A stretch of 64,000 nt of DNA from Paraspadella gotoi (lineage: Eukaryota; Chaetognatha), in NCBI GenBank assembly GCA_051294375.1, contig CM119265.1:27734511-27798510 (forward strand), in the 5' to 3' direction. Shown here piece after piece: positions 1-11,350 of the stretch. Positions within the stretch are counted from its first letter, which is position 1. Each line of letters starts with the position of its first letter. The notes under the pieces are model-generated. The model saw only the letters and a list, made by a program, of their open reading frames with translations. It ran no database searches and had not been told where the DNA came from. A program made the position numbers and the translations under genes.

Positions 1-404
1 TATGTTTATCTTTTGTTCTTTTTTTTCTCCTTCGAGACAAAAGATGTCTCTTTTTTTCGTTTTTGTTTTGTTTTTTTGTTTCAAACTTTGATCGACTTAA
101 ATTTAGTCGAATAATTAAATATGCAAAAAAAAGAGGAAAGCAGGGAAGCATGGTCGTCACTCTTGATAGCCATGCTTTTCTTTTCTTTTTATAGTGAGCC
201 ACGTTTTTTTCAAATTTCGTTACTTTAATTCGATTATTTTTTCGAGGAATAAGATAAACTTATTTTTAGCTTGATTAAAGTTGACCAGTTTTACATACAA
301 TCAAACAATACTACTCCATAACAAAATTTTAAAATAATCGTTTCGAAATAGACGAACGAGCATAAGAAAAATTGGGAACCTAAATGTTCGGTCGATTCTA
401 TTTG
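1..404. other. AT-rich DNA, no gene seen
   Basis: The only structure noted is an 8-bp inverted repeat, AAGCATGG (146-153) and CCATGCTT (170-177). Confidence 0.6.
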
Positions 405-480
405 CAGAGAGAGAGAGAGAGAGGAGAGAGAGGAGAGAGAGAAGAGAAGAGAGAGAAGAGAGAGAGAGGCAGAGAGAGAA
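405..480 (+). repeat. (GA)n microsatellite
   Basis: Interrupted GA dinucleotides. Confidence 0.9.
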
Positions 481-617
481 ATGGCATAAAAAATTAAGGG
501 AAAGGGTGGCAGAGACTACTTTTATCCCGCAGAATTTGTTTTGTTTTGCTCGATAACGAAAAAAATATCACACCTCTGGAATGGCGTGAGGAAGTTTTGG
601 ATATCGTGATATTTCGA

Positions 618-911
618 CGAGAAGAAGAGGGAGTGGGGGAGGAGGAAAGGGTGGGGAGAGAAGGGAGAGGGAGTAGGAGAGAAGAGGGAGGTGGGAGGAG
701 GAAGGGTTCGGAGGAGGGAGTGGGAGTGGAGAGAAGGGAGAGGCAGAGGGAGAGAGGAGTTGGGGGAGGAGGAAAGGGGGGGAGAGATGGGAGAGGGAGA
801 GAAGGGAGACGGCAAGAAGGGAGTGGGGAAGGAGGGAGATGAAGTTGGGGAGGGTCAAAGGGTGAGTGGGGAAGGGGGCGGAAGAGGAAGAGACAGAGGG
901 GAGCTCGAGTA
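618..911 (+). repeat. Purine-only G-rich tract
   Basis: Nearly 300 bases of G/A with GGGAGAGGGAG-type units; open in several frames on both strands purely through composition. Capable of triplex or G-quadruplex formation. Confidence 0.85.
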
Positions 912-1225
912 AGACTTTGTGTGGGAAAATGAAGAAAGAAAGAATGTGTGACACATTTTGACCTATAATTGAGTCAGGTAAGGGAAAAAAACTATACGAA
1001 CTCCAAGTTGAAATATTAATTTTTTTTTGGGTCATCAATAAAACATTTATTACAACGCGTAATAGCAATAAAAATCACATAATTGGAGCAAATAAAATAC
1101 AAAGGAAAAAATTTAGCAAAAATTAAACAATTTTGAAAAAACATGAGTTGGAAAAAAATAACGAAAGAGACAAACAGAACACAATAACACAAATAAAAGA
1201 AATTTAAATGCTCGACAAAATTTGG
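912..1225. other. AT-rich DNA, no gene seen
   Basis: A-rich on the plus strand; no open frame with protein-like composition. Confidence 0.6.
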
Positions 1226-1405
1226 CCCCTCTCTCTCTCTCTCCTACTCTTTTTTTTTTTCATCTCTTCTCTGCTCTTTTTCTGCTCTCTGCTCTCCTGC
1301 TGCTCTCTCTGCTCTGCTCGTCTCTCTGCTTGGGCTCATCTTCTCTCTCTCTCTCTCATCTCTCTTCTCTTTTCAAAACTTTCTCTGTGCTCTCTCTGCC
1401 TTTGA
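1226..1405 (+). repeat. (CT)n / CTCTGCTC tract
   Basis: Interrupted CT repeats with CTCTGCTCTC units. Confidence 0.85.
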
Positions 1406-1484
1406 ATCCGCCCTTGGACTCGGCTCTACACGTCTGAAATCGTTTCTAGTGGGAAACGTAGCGGGAAAGATCGACGTGAGGTGA

Positions 1485-1503
1485 GAAGAAGAGAGAGGAG
1501 AGA

Positions 1504-1599
<96 letters not shown>

Positions 1600-1667
1600 C
1601 AAAGGGCGAGAGAGAGAGTGAGTGGAGAGAGGGAGAGAGAGTGAGTGAGAGAGGAAGAGAAGGAGAG

Positions 1668-1729
<62 letters not shown>

Positions 1730-1732
1730 TAC
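1485..1732 (+). repeat. (GA)n microsatellite
   Basis: About 250 bases of interrupted GA; the complementary partner of the CT tract 80 bases upstream, so the pair could fold into a long hairpin. Confidence 0.92.
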
Positions 1733-1787
1733 GCCGGCTTCAAACGAAAATCCCGAAACGCGTTTCGCTTCCTCGATTTTTTTTGTG

Positions 1788-1925
1788 ACATTCGTGACAT
1801 TCATGTGTGACGCAAGGGCGTGGCAAGCGTGACAGCCATGGTAAGCGTGATAATCGTGGCAAGCATGACAGGCGTGGCGTGCATGACAGGCGTTTATGAC
1901 TGCCTGTCACGAACGTGTGCCATTG
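1788..1925 (+). repeat. Degenerate minisatellite GCGTGACAGGCATGGCAA
   Basis: Units of 9-18 bases built on GCGTGACA/GCGTGGCA. Confidence 0.7.
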
Positions 1926-1950
1926 GTGTTGTTATAACATTGATCTTTGT

Positions 1951-2273
1951 AAAGTCAATGAATCAATGAATTAATCAATGAATGAATTAATTAATGAATA
2001 ATTCAAATAATCAAATAATGAATGAATGAATGAAGGAATCAGTCAATCAATAAATCATTCAGTCAATCAATTAATAAATCTAGTGAATCAAATGAATCAA
2101 ATCACTCAATCAATGAACCCATCAATCATTCATGGTATAAAATAAATAATTAATCAATCAGTAAATAAATAAATCAATAAAGCAGTTAAGCAATCAATAA
2201 ATCAATCAAATCAATCAATCAATCAAATCAATCAATCAATCAATCAATCAATCAAGCAAGCAAATCAATCAAA

Positions 2274-2307
<34 letters not shown>

Positions 2308-2342
2308 GCAAATCAATCAAAAATCAATCAAATCAATCAATG
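1951..2342 (+). repeat. (AATC)n tetranucleotide array
   Basis: About 390 bases; degenerate AATG/AATA units at the left grade into pure ATCA repeats on the right. Confidence 0.92.
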
Positions 2343-2449
2343 AGTTTGTTGATTGAGTCGGAAAAGCCGAGCGTCGAGCCTCGCTCTTGCTATAGGGACA
2401 GCTTCCCCTTGCCTCTCATCTCACGTCCAAGTTGACGACCCCCCCTTTC

Positions 2450-2640
2450 CTGACTGCAACTCATCTTGACTCCGACCTCAACTTACCTATACTCCGAGCT
2501 CAACTCTACCTTACTCCGACTGACTCCATCCTGACTTAGACCTCAACTCACCCTGACTCCGACCAAAACTTACCTTACACCGACCTCATCTTACCCTGAC
2601 TCCGACCTCAATTCACCCTGACTCCGACCTCACTCTCTAT
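2450..2640 (+). repeat. Minisatellite CTGACTCCGACCTCAACTCA
   Basis: About eight imperfect units of 20-24 bases. Confidence 0.8.
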
Positions 2641-2781
2641 CCGCGTCCGGGGCGACCTCCAAGGAGAGAAAGGTCATTTCAAATCTGCGGCCACCGACGA
2701 AAAAAAAGGGAGAGACTTTTTTCCTTCTCGTCAAAGTTGACGAGTCCGGGCTTTTTTGGGTCTCTCTGTCCGTTCGAAAGT

Positions 2782-2885
<104 letters not shown>

Positions 2886-2889
2886 TGTC

Positions 2890-3320
2890 TATGTCCGTGC
2901 TTAAATCTGAAAGTTTTTCTTATTCGTTATGTTCAATTGTCCACGAGTCAAACATAATGAGTAAGACTGTTAGACACTAGACAATAGACAGTCTTGATTG
3001 ATTTTAAAGCCTTTAGTTACCTTGTTTTCCTGTTTAACTTAGTCACATCAGCCGGCATTGTGAGATAGCTTATGAATTGAATTAATAGATAAATATTGTA
3101 TTGTTTGTACCCATATAATGATCCATGTAACGACTAAACATAAAAAAACATTTAAAATGAATATTTAAAAATGATATTCTACCTTCAAATGTCTTTGCGG
3201 TTTTTAAACGACGAAAAAATCGATTGGATCTCAAGAAGGAAATTCGTGGAACGAAGTTGGAGATTATGAGCGCAATTTCGGGTTAAAGCCTCCGACGAAA
3301 TGTGTTTCGTAATGTGTTGT
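2890..3320. other. Unique AT-rich DNA, no gene seen
   Basis: Non-repetitive; short frames only. Confidence 0.55.
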
Positions 3321-3340
3321 GGGAGAGAGAGAGAGAGAGA

Positions 3341-3582
3341 NNNNNNNNNNNNNNNNNNNNNNNNNNNNNNNNNNNNNNNNNNNNNNNNNNNNNNNNNNNN
3401 NNNNNNNNNNNNNNNNNNNNNNNNNNNNNNNNNNNNNNNNNNNNNNNNNNNNNNNNNNNNNNNNNNNNNNNNNNNNNNNNNNNNNNNNNNNNNNNNNNNN
3501 NNNNNNNNNNNNNNNNNNNNNNNNNNNNNNNNNNNNNNNNNNNNNNNNNNNNNNNNNNNNNNNNNNNNNNNNNNNNNNNNNN
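3341..3582. other. Assembly gap, 242 N
   Basis: (GA)n on both sides, same strand. Confidence 0.98.
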
Positions 3583-3615
<33 letters not shown>

Positions 3616-3636
3616 GACTCTTGCCATGGAAGGCTT

Positions 3637-4330
3637 TACTTTTCCAGTCTTCATGTTGCCCATAAAAGTGATGGTAGAAGATACGAAGTGAAAGAGAGGG
3701 AGAAGGAAAACTGATGAAGGGATTTGGAAAAAAGGGAAAAGAAAAGAAAACATAAAGAAAAAAGAGAAGTAAAAAGATAAGAGGAAGGAAAGGAAAATAA
3801 AGGAAATAAAAGGGAAGATAACAAAAAAAGAGAAGAAAATTAGAGAAGAGGAAAAAAGTAAAAGAAAGAAAAGAAAAGAGAAGATAAAGAATAGGAAAAA
3901 GAAAAAAGATAAGATGAAAGAGAGGAAAAGAAAGAAAAGAAAAGAGAAGATAATAAAATAAAGAGAAGAAAAACAAAGAAGAGGAAAGAAAGAAAAAGAA
4001 AGAAAAGAAAAGAGAAGATAATAAAAAAAAGAGAAGAGGAAAGAAATGAAAAGAAAAGAGAAGATAAAGAAAAAAGAGAAGAAAAAAAGAGAAGAGGAAA
4101 AAAAGGAAAAGAAAAAAAAGAAAAGAAAGGAGGAAGAAAAAAGAAAGAAAAGGCTAGAGTAAAGTAGCAAAGAAAGGAAAGCGGAAAAAAGAAAATAAAA
4201 AGAAGGAACAAGAAAAATCTGTTGGTAATTAATAAATATATGAAATGTTAAATGTAAATGTAAAGTTATTCAAATGATTTGCGCAGCAGTGAGATTTGTT
4301 CCGAGAGAGAGAGGAGAGAGAGAGAAGAGA

Positions 4331-4372
<42 letters not shown>

Positions 4373-4647
4373 AGAGAAGAATTATAACAAAATGGGGAGG
4401 CTCAGGCTCCGCGCAAAACTCAAAAGGCTCGCTCCGAACAATTGCGAAACTTTGCATTCTCCGAATTTCGCTTTCTAACATTTTTTTTCAACTCGTCGCT
4501 GCGATGATCCGTTGCCATGGCGATGGGTAAACAAACGATGAGGGAAAGGAATTTGTTTATTTTTTGTCTTTAAACTTGTAATAACATTTTTTTTATAAAC
4601 TATTATTGAGTTTGCGTTAAGCTTTGAAATAATAAGTACAACATTTT
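3637..4647. repeat. Left arm of a 1-kb inverted repeat around a 25-N gap
   Basis: This arm is the reverse complement of 4837-5845 with scattered single-base indels. Content in order: unique sequence with CATGTTGCCCATAAAAGTG, a 500-bp A/G tract, AT-rich DNA, (GA)n, then a unique block with GGATGATCCGTTGCC-like sequence and CGTTAAGCTTTG. The arm ends exactly at the N run. Confidence 0.85.
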
Positions 4648-4672
4648 NNNNNNNNNNNNNNNNNNNNNNNNN
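4648..4672. other. Assembly gap, 25 N
   Basis: Near the centre of the 1-kb inverted repeat; (GA)n follows on the right. Confidence 0.98.
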
Positions 4673-4836
4673 TGGAAGAGAGAGAGAGAGAGAGAGAGAG
4701 AACGAGGAGGAGGGGCAGAAGAAGGAGAGAAGAGAGAGAGCGAGAGAGAGAAGGAGAGAGAAAGAGAATACGCATCAAAAGATCAAACGGGATTATGATG
4801 CTGGAAATAAGTGCAATGAAAAATTTTTGAGGAAGT

Positions 4837-5845
4837 AAAATGTTGTACTTATATTATTTCAAAGCTTAACGCAAACTCAAATAATAGTTTATAAAAAAAA
4901 TGTTATTACAAGTTTAAGACAATCAAAATATAACCAAATTCCTTTCCTCATCGTTGTTTACCCATGCCATGGCAACGGATCATCGCAGTGGACGAGTTGA
5001 AAAAAAAAAACTGTTAGAAAGCGAATTCGGGAGAATGCAAAGTTTCGCAATTGTTCGGAGCGAGCCTTTTGAGTTTTGCGCGGAACCTGAGCCTCCCATT
5101 TTGTTTATAATTCTCTCTCTTTTCTGTCATTCTCTCTCTCTTCTCTTCTCTCTCCTCTCTTCTCTCGTTCTTCTCTCTCTCTCTCTCTCCTCTCTCGAAC
5201 AAATCTCAACACTGTGCGCAAATCAATTTGAATAACTTTTCATTTAACATTAACATTCATATAATTTAAATAATTAACACATGATTTTCTTGTTCCTATC
5301 TTATTTATTTCTTTTTTCGCTTTCCTTTCTTTGCTACTTTACTCTACGCCTTTTCTTTCTTTTTTCTCCTTCCTTTTTTTCTTTTTTCTTCTTTTCTTTT
5401 TTCCTCTCTGCTTTTTCTTTTCTTTTTTCTTATCTTCTCTTTTCTTTCATTCTTTCCTCTTCTCTTTTTTTTATTATTCTTCTCTTTCTTTCTCTTCTTT
5501 CTTTTTCTCTTCTTTGTTTTTTCTTCTCTTATTTTATTATTTTCTTTTCTTTTCTTTCTTCTCTCTTTCATCTTATCTTTTTTTCTTTTCCTATTCTTTA
5601 TCTCTCATATATTTTTTTTTTCTTCTTTTACTTTTTCTCTTCTCTAATTTTTTCTCTTTTTTTGTTATCTTTCCTTTTATTTCCTTTATTTTCCTTTCCT
5701 TCTCTTATCTTTTTACTTCTCTTTTTCTTTAATGTTTTCTTTTTTTTCCTTTTTTTTTCAAATCCTTCTCAGTATTTCTTCTCGCCTTCTTTCACTTCGT
5801 ATTTTATCCCAATCACTTTTTGGGCAACATGAGACTGGAAAGTAC
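4837..5845. repeat. Right arm of the 1-kb inverted repeat
   Basis: It complements 3637-4647 from AAAATGTTGTACTT to GACTGGAAAGTA. Outside the arms the two flanks are unrelated. The indel-type differences and the 25-N centre point to an assembly artefact from a palindromic long read; a genuine inverted duplication is the alternative. Confidence 0.85.
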
Positions 5846-6600
5846 ATTTTCTCTTTTATCCCAAAATTCTTTTCTTATCTTCTCCCAATAAAAAGAGATT
5901 CAGTCGGATCAATTTTGCCAGAATTTCTTTTTTCTTTTTTTATTTTTTTCTTTCTATTTTCTTTCTTTCTTTTTATATCGCGAAATGGAAAATAAAGTCT
6001 CTTCGCATCCATCATTGAAAATGCCGAGATGCGTAAAGGATGCGGTGACAAGTACAACGAGTTTATCATAAATTTTATATGTATAAATTTTAAAATAATT
6101 GCTTTTTATGTATTAGCTTACTTTTTTTTAAATATAAAATATTTATAAATTTTGTATAAATATTACATTTTAGTATTTGTGTAATTGGATACTAACAAAA
6201 ATGGATAATAAAGTGTTTTTATATCATATTAAATGATATATAATCATATGTTTTTAAAATTATTTAAAAATATTAGTCATATTAGTTTTTAAAAACTATT
6301 TTTAGTTTAGTTATTTATTATTTATACATTAATAAAATTGATTTATACTACCGACTGATCACAAAATCCTTTTTGTAAAGATGAATTGACGCAACAGAAA
6401 AAGACGCAAAAAGTCGAAACGAACGCCTATTATACTACTACAAAAAAGCCTATGAATTTATAAAGATATAATTGAATTGAAGTTCTTTCGAGGGGCGAAC
6501 GAAATGAAAAAGCGAAAAACATCTCCGATGCTTTTTCTTGGTTTTTTCTTTGCTTTTTTTCTCTCCAATTCTTTTTGATTTCACACTCGATGATTTAGCC
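5846..6600. other. Unique AT-rich DNA, no gene seen
   Basis: T-rich from 5920 to 5985, then strongly AT-rich with stops in all frames. Confidence 0.6.
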
Positions 6601-6605
6601 ACCAA

Positions 6606-6880
6606 TTTTTTTTAGGAAAAAAAAAGAAAAAGATAAGAGAAGGATAAGAAAGAGAAAGTAAAAGATAAGAGAAAGAAGAGAAAAGGAGAAAAAAAAAAGA
6701 AAAAAAGGAAAGAAAATAAAAGAGGAAAAAAGAAAAAGACAAAAAGAATGTTTGAAAATGAAAAAAAAAAGAATTTCATTTTTCCAGTTTTCGCGCCAAA
6801 GAAATATGTTTAACGCGAGAAAAAGAGAGAAAAAAAACCAAAAAAACAAAACAAAACAAAAAGACAAAAAAGAATCAAAA
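6606..6880 (+). repeat. A-rich purine tract (AAAAG)n
   Basis: Interrupted A/G units; a short less simple segment lies at 6770-6800. Confidence 0.75.
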
Positions 6881-7079
6881 CGAAACAAAAATGAGAACTT
6901 TAAAACTTTGAATTTAGACTATTTCGAAATACTAATTGCTGGAATTTTACACATAGTAATATCTATCTATTTTTGAGATTTAGATCCGAAGAAAAAGAAC
7001 ATTTAGTTTTTCTCTGCGCATTCGAGTCTCTGTTGTGGTCGGTGTTGTGAGTGGGGGAGGTGGGGGGAGGAAGAAAATC

Positions 7080-7310
7080 GGAGAAGATTAAAAGTTGGCT
7101 GGAGATTATAGAAGAAGATTAAAAGGGGTAGAATATGGAAGAGAAAAGAAGAAAAGAGAATAGATGGGGAGAGAAGAGAAGAGAAGAAAAGAGAAGAGAA
7201 GAGAAAAGAGGAGAAGAAAAAAGAAGATGAAAGAAAATAATAGAAAAGAAAAGAAAAAAAAAGAAAAGAAAAGGGAAAAAAGAAAAAAAATGAAAAAAAG
7301 AAAAAAAATA
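7080..7310 (+). repeat. Purine tract (GAAAAGA)n
   Basis: A/G-only for most of its length. Confidence 0.8.
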
Positions 7311-7484
7311 TATTTTTTAGCATTTTTCTTTTTTTTTTGCCCGAATTCATTTTATTTCATTTGATTTACTTCATCTGGTTTATCAACTTCATTAAATTTA
7401 AAGGGAGGAGTATGAGCTCATGAGGCGAGAGAGCGATTTCAGGTGGAATAAGATGAGTTGAAAAAAAAATAATCAGAGGGCAAA

Positions 7485-7723
7485 CGCCGACGACGAGGAA
7501 GACATATGATGAGAAGGATGACGACGACGACGAGACGACGACGACGACGGAACGGCCTGGTGGGAGGGGGAAAGGCGATTAAAGAGATTATGAAATGAGT
7601 TTGCAAACGGATAAAATGATAGAGAAGACAAGCGAGACGACGACGATGATGACGACGACGATGATGACGACTACGACGACGATTAGGCGATGACGACGAC
7701 GACGACGACGACAACTACGACGT
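7485..7723 (+). repeat. (GAC)n trinucleotide tract, interrupted
   Basis: Two blocks of GAC/GAT around a less simple segment at 7560-7630; translates as Arg/Ser/Asp runs in all frames. Confidence 0.85.
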
Positions 7724-7739
7724 AGATTAAGCGACCGGA

Positions 7740-8070
7740 TTAGAACAAAAAGGTCGACAATGAAAAGAAAAGAAAAAAAATCAATGAAGTTTTAGTTTTA
7801 CGACAAAAACGAAAAAGAAGGAGGAATGAATAATTAAAAAAAAAATGAAGAAATGATGAAATGAAAAAAAGAGAGAAGGGAACTGCTTAAATGTCATTAC
7901 ATCCACTGATAGAATGCTTATCTAAATACTTATTTACATTATGAAATATTTGTGCAATTTTTTGGGAGATTTTTTGCCATTTTATTCGACTTATCTTCTA
8001 AGTCATCATCAGTGGCTAAGAAAGACAAAACAAGAAAAGTTTGTGGATAAGGCGCTAAGTGGGCTGAAGA
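7740..8070. other. AT-rich DNA left of the SINE
   Basis: A short inverted word pair, CTTATCTTCTAAGTCATC and GGCTGAAGATGACTA, may belong to the SINE tail. Confidence 0.45.
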
Positions 8071-8071
8071 T

Positions 8072-8273
8072 GACTATCCGTAACTTCTTTAACCCCCTCT
8101 AGCAGCTACGGAACGGGTCCTGGGCTTGGAACCAGGTTTGAGGGTTTTCCACGCCCCCAAGGCGGCTTACGGCCGTCCTCACACTTCCCGCAGGGTAGGT
8201 ACAGGGTTGGGATTGAACCCGGTACCTAGTAGTCATGAGCTGATGGCTTTACTCAATGAGCCACCGGGTCAGG
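8072..8273 (-). mobile_element. tRNA-derived SINE, family A, copy 1
   Basis: On the minus strand an A-box-like TGGCTCATTGAG (8252-8263) is followed about 35 bases later by a B box GGTTCAATCCC (8209-8219), the RNA polymerase III promoter layout of a tRNA head. A GC-rich body continues to about 8072. A 22-base block (8232-8253) is identical to the plus-strand copy at 57259-57280. No acceptor stem closes, so this is a SINE and not a tRNA gene. Confidence 0.6.
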
Positions 8274-8449
8274 ACTGAAGGTGTCATGCTTAGAGGCGGG
8301 GTGAACTTTGCTATGCCCGTCTACAAGTTTATAAATACCAACAAAAAAATTAAAATAAAAGATTAACCATTGAGAGAGGAAGTAATAAAGTAGTAAAAAT
8401 TAGGAGAGGAAGTAATGAAAAAAAATATGATAAAAAATAAAAATATAAA

Positions 8450-8615
8450 TCAATAAAAAAATGAGAAAATGAAGAAATGAAAATTTAAAAAAATATGAAG
8501 AGATGAATAAATGAAAAAATGAAGAGATGAAAAAATGAATAATTGAAGAAATGAAGAAATGAAGAGATGGAAAAACGGAGAAATAAAGAAATGAATAAAT
8601 GAAGAAGGAGGCAAA
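8450..8615 (+). repeat. Minisatellite ATGAAGAAATGA
   Basis: AT-rich units of 9-15 bases. Confidence 0.7.
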
Positions 8616-8689
8616 AAAGATGGGGAAATTAAAAGGAATAAAGACGCGACTTAACTGGACGATTGGGATTTGAAAAAGATGGAGGCAAA

Positions 8690-9068
8690 GTTGTTGTTGT
8701 TGTCGTTGTTGTCGTTTTTCGTGTTCTTGCTGTTCTTTTTCTTCTTGTTGTTGTTTTTGTTCCGATTCTTGTAGTTGTAGTTGTACTTGTTTGTAATTTT
8801 GTTTGAAGCTTTTCTTTCAAAAGCAACTGAAATAATTATCTTTTACAGCAGGGTTCGAACGCGTTTAGTACTGACTAGGGAACCTCGTTGTTGTTTTTTT
8901 TGTCAGTATCGTTGCTGTCAAAGAAAAAGGCAATCGTCGTCGTTGTTGTCGTCGTCGTCTACTTAACTTGATAAATCTCTCTCCAACGACCAATCTTCCA
9001 GAGGCGCCAGTGACTATGTGGTATGTCGTCGTCGTCGTCATCATCGTCGTCGTCGTCGTCGTCGTTGC
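8690..9068 (+). repeat. (GTT)n and (GTC)n tracts
   Basis: Three blocks: 8690-8792 GTT-rich, 8930-8962 GTC and 9023-9068 GTC. Confidence 0.8.
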
Positions 9069-9131
9069 CCGAAAGAGATCGACGTCGAAATCAACAAAAG
9101 AAGAAACAGAAGAAATAATGCGACTTCAGGC

Positions 9132-9135
<4 letters not shown>

Positions 9136-9185
<50 letters not shown>
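9136..9185 (+). repeat. (GA)n microsatellite
   Basis: Pure, 50 bases. An (AAC)n tract follows at 9275-9325. Confidence 0.95.
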
Positions 9186-9188
<3 letters not shown>

Positions 9189-9417
9189 GCTGTCTTTGAC
9201 GGTCTCATCTCCGCCGAACAAAAGACGTCAAGACCTGGAATAAAAAAAAGAAACTTTTCTATTTTCTAAGAAATAACGACAACAACAACAACAACAATAA
9301 CAACAACAAGAATAACAACAACAACATAGCAGAATCTTTGCTTGAAAAAAAGTGTTAAAAAACTGGTTCAAAAGTTCATTAAAAATCCGAAGGATCATTG
9401 AGTTTTTTATCTTTATA

Positions 9418-9730
9418 TGTCGGTCGGTCGGTAGGTCGGTCGGTCCGTCGGTCCGTCGGTCCGTCGGTCCGTCGGTCCGTCGGTCCGTCGGTCGGTCCGT
9501 CGGTCGGTCCGTCGGTCGGTCGGTATGTCTGTCCATTCATCTCATTTTAGTTATGAAAGTGAGTTACCAGAAGACAATTAACGTGAATATGTATCAAACT
9601 AGTGAAGTCACGAGGTCACATCAAAAAGCCATCACATGACCCATAATTCAATGCGGTTTAAATTTGGTTGCTCTTTTGTTGATTTTTCTGACCCTCGAAT
9701 CTGGGGGTTAGTACTAAGTAGCCTACTGCG
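9418..9730 (+). repeat. (GGTC)n tract and flank, possibly the same family
   Basis: About 110 bp of GGTCGGTCCGTCGGTCCGTC-type tetranucleotides, then a unique flank with TTGCTCTTTTGTTGA (near 9670) that recurs near 13896. Membership is tentative because the head word is missing. Confidence 0.35.
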
Positions 9731-10067
9731 GAATTTTCAAATTCTGTAAAACAATTCTTTTTAAAATTTCAATTAAAATTAAATTTAAAATGTTTACCCC
9801 CGCTTTATTCCACACCCCTTAACTCCTTCCACCTCCCACTTTCATCACTGCCCCTTCTCCCGCCCTCAACTTCTCCGCGTCGTAAAAACAACATCTGCGC
9901 CTCGGATCATAACAATAAATCTTAGGGTCACTTTAAAGCTTCGACTAAGATACAAGAGAGGAATAGAGAGGAATAGAGAGGAATAAAAAAAGGAATAGAG
10001 AGGGAAAAGTGCGGGAGGAGGTGATGTAATAAAGATTATGTACGCGCGCGCGTGAAAGCCAGGGGGG

Positions 10068-10146
10068 AAGAGAGAAGAGAGAGAGAGAGAAGAGAGAGGA
10101 GAGAGAGAGAGAAAGGAGAGAGAGAGAGAGAGAGCAGAGAGAAGAG

Positions 10147-10181
<35 letters not shown>

Positions 10182-10395
10182 GAGAGAGAGAGCTAAGGCA
10201 GGCGTATAATGAAAAAAAAAAAAATAAAAAAAAAAAAAAAAAAAAAATAGTGCTGGGAAAGGGGAGTATCCGGACGGGAGAGGAATAAGAATGAAAAGTG
10301 ATGATAGAATGGAGAAAGGAAGAGGAGAAGAAGAGAAGAGAGAGAGGAGAGAGAGAGGTAGAGAGAGAGAGAGAGGAGAGAGAGAGAGAAGAAGA
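10068..10395 (+). repeat. (GA)n, poly-A and (GA)n
   Basis: GA at 10068-10195, an A-run at 10210-10248 and GA at 10317-10395. Confidence 0.9.
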
Positions 10396-10485
10396 GAAAA
10401 TATTTTTCCCCGTTTTGGCTTCCCTTTCTATCGGGTTAATGAAAAGCAGCTGTAGCCGAGCGCGCGAAGGGGTAGGGGCGACAGG

Positions 10486-10614
10486 ATGGCGGGAAACACG
10501 GGAGAGACGAGCCGCGAGAAGCGAATGACTGGAGGACCGAGACGGGAGGGAATCTCAAGATTTTGTGAAGAACAAAAAGAAAATGGGAAGAAAATCGGAA
10601 GCAGAGTACATTAA
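10486..10614 (+). CDS. Small ORF of 42 codons with strong initiation context
   Basis: The ATG has A at -3 and G at +4 (gacaggATGG) and follows a short GC-rich segment (10441-10485). The peptide reads MAGNTGETSREKRMTGGPRR, then EGISRFCEEQKENGKKIGSR and VH before TAA. The start region also matches a YY1-type ATGGCGG motif. It could be a small protein or a first coding exon whose donor I cannot place. Support is only context and composition. Confidence 0.22.
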   Translation: MAGNTGETSREKRMTGGPRREGISRFCEEQKENGKKIGSRVH

Positions 10615-10930
10615 GTTGATTGGTTGATTGGTTGGGTAGAATATGATTGGTTAGATTGATTGGTTTGGGATTTTTTTTGGTGATTGGTGGTTTATTTTTG
10701 GTTCATTTGGTTCATTTATGGGGCTTTCCTTGTTTGATTGGGGCTTTGGTTGATAAGTTAGGGCACAGTTGATTGGTTGAGCTTTGGTTGATACGTAGGT
10801 CACAGTTGTTTGGTTGTTGCTTTGGTTGATTGGTTAGGGCACAGAAGAGTGATTGGTTTAATTGTTTTAAAGCATTATTTTGATTGGATGATTGGTTTGG
10901 GCGTATTAGTTTGATTGGTTGCGTTAGATT
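10615..10930 (+). repeat. TTGATTGGT minisatellite
   Basis: Degenerate 8-24-base units with GATTGGTT as the core word. Confidence 0.75.
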
Positions 10931-10934
10931 GATT

Positions 10935-11350
10935 GCCTTTTTAACTTCGTCTTTCTAATTTCGTCTTTCCAACTTCGCCTTTCCAACTTTGCCTTTCCAA
11001 CTTCGCCCTTCCAACTTCNNNNNNNNNNNNNNNNNNNNNNNNNNNNNNNNNNNNNNNNNNNNNNNNNNNNNNNNNNNNNNNNNNNNNNNNNNNNNNNNNN
11101 NNNNNNNNNNNNNNNNNNNNNNNNNNNNNNNNNNNNNNNNNNNNNNNNNNNNNNNNNNNNNNNNNNNNNNNNNNNNNNNNNNNNNNNNNNNNNNNNNNNN
11201 NNNNNNNNNNNNNNNNNNNNNNNNNNNNNNNNNNNNNNNNNNNNNNNNNNNNNNNNNNNNNNNNNNNNNNNNNNNNNNNNNNNNNNNNNNNNNNNNNNNN
11301 CAACTTCGCCCTTCCAACTTCGCCTTTCCAACTTCGCCTTTCCAACTTCT
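10935..11350 (+). repeat. 14-bp minisatellite CTTTCCAACTTCGC with internal gap
   Basis: Regular 14-bp units flank the gap at 11019-11300 in the same phase and orientation, so the gap almost certainly lies within the array. Because 14 is not a multiple of three the array is open in all three minus-strand frames as a 14-residue periodic peptide. Confidence 0.9.
11019..11300. other. Assembly gap, 282 N
   Basis: Inside the 14-bp minisatellite. Confidence 0.98.

Noticed and set aside
3300-3714. Arg-Glu repeat proteins around the first gap
   Set aside because: Pure translation of (GA)n and N.
5281-5832. 183-codon Phe/Leu/Ser-rich frame that could be taken for a membrane protein
   Set aside because: It is the T/C side of the inverted repeat; the hydrophobicity is a by-product of TTT/CTT/TCT codons.
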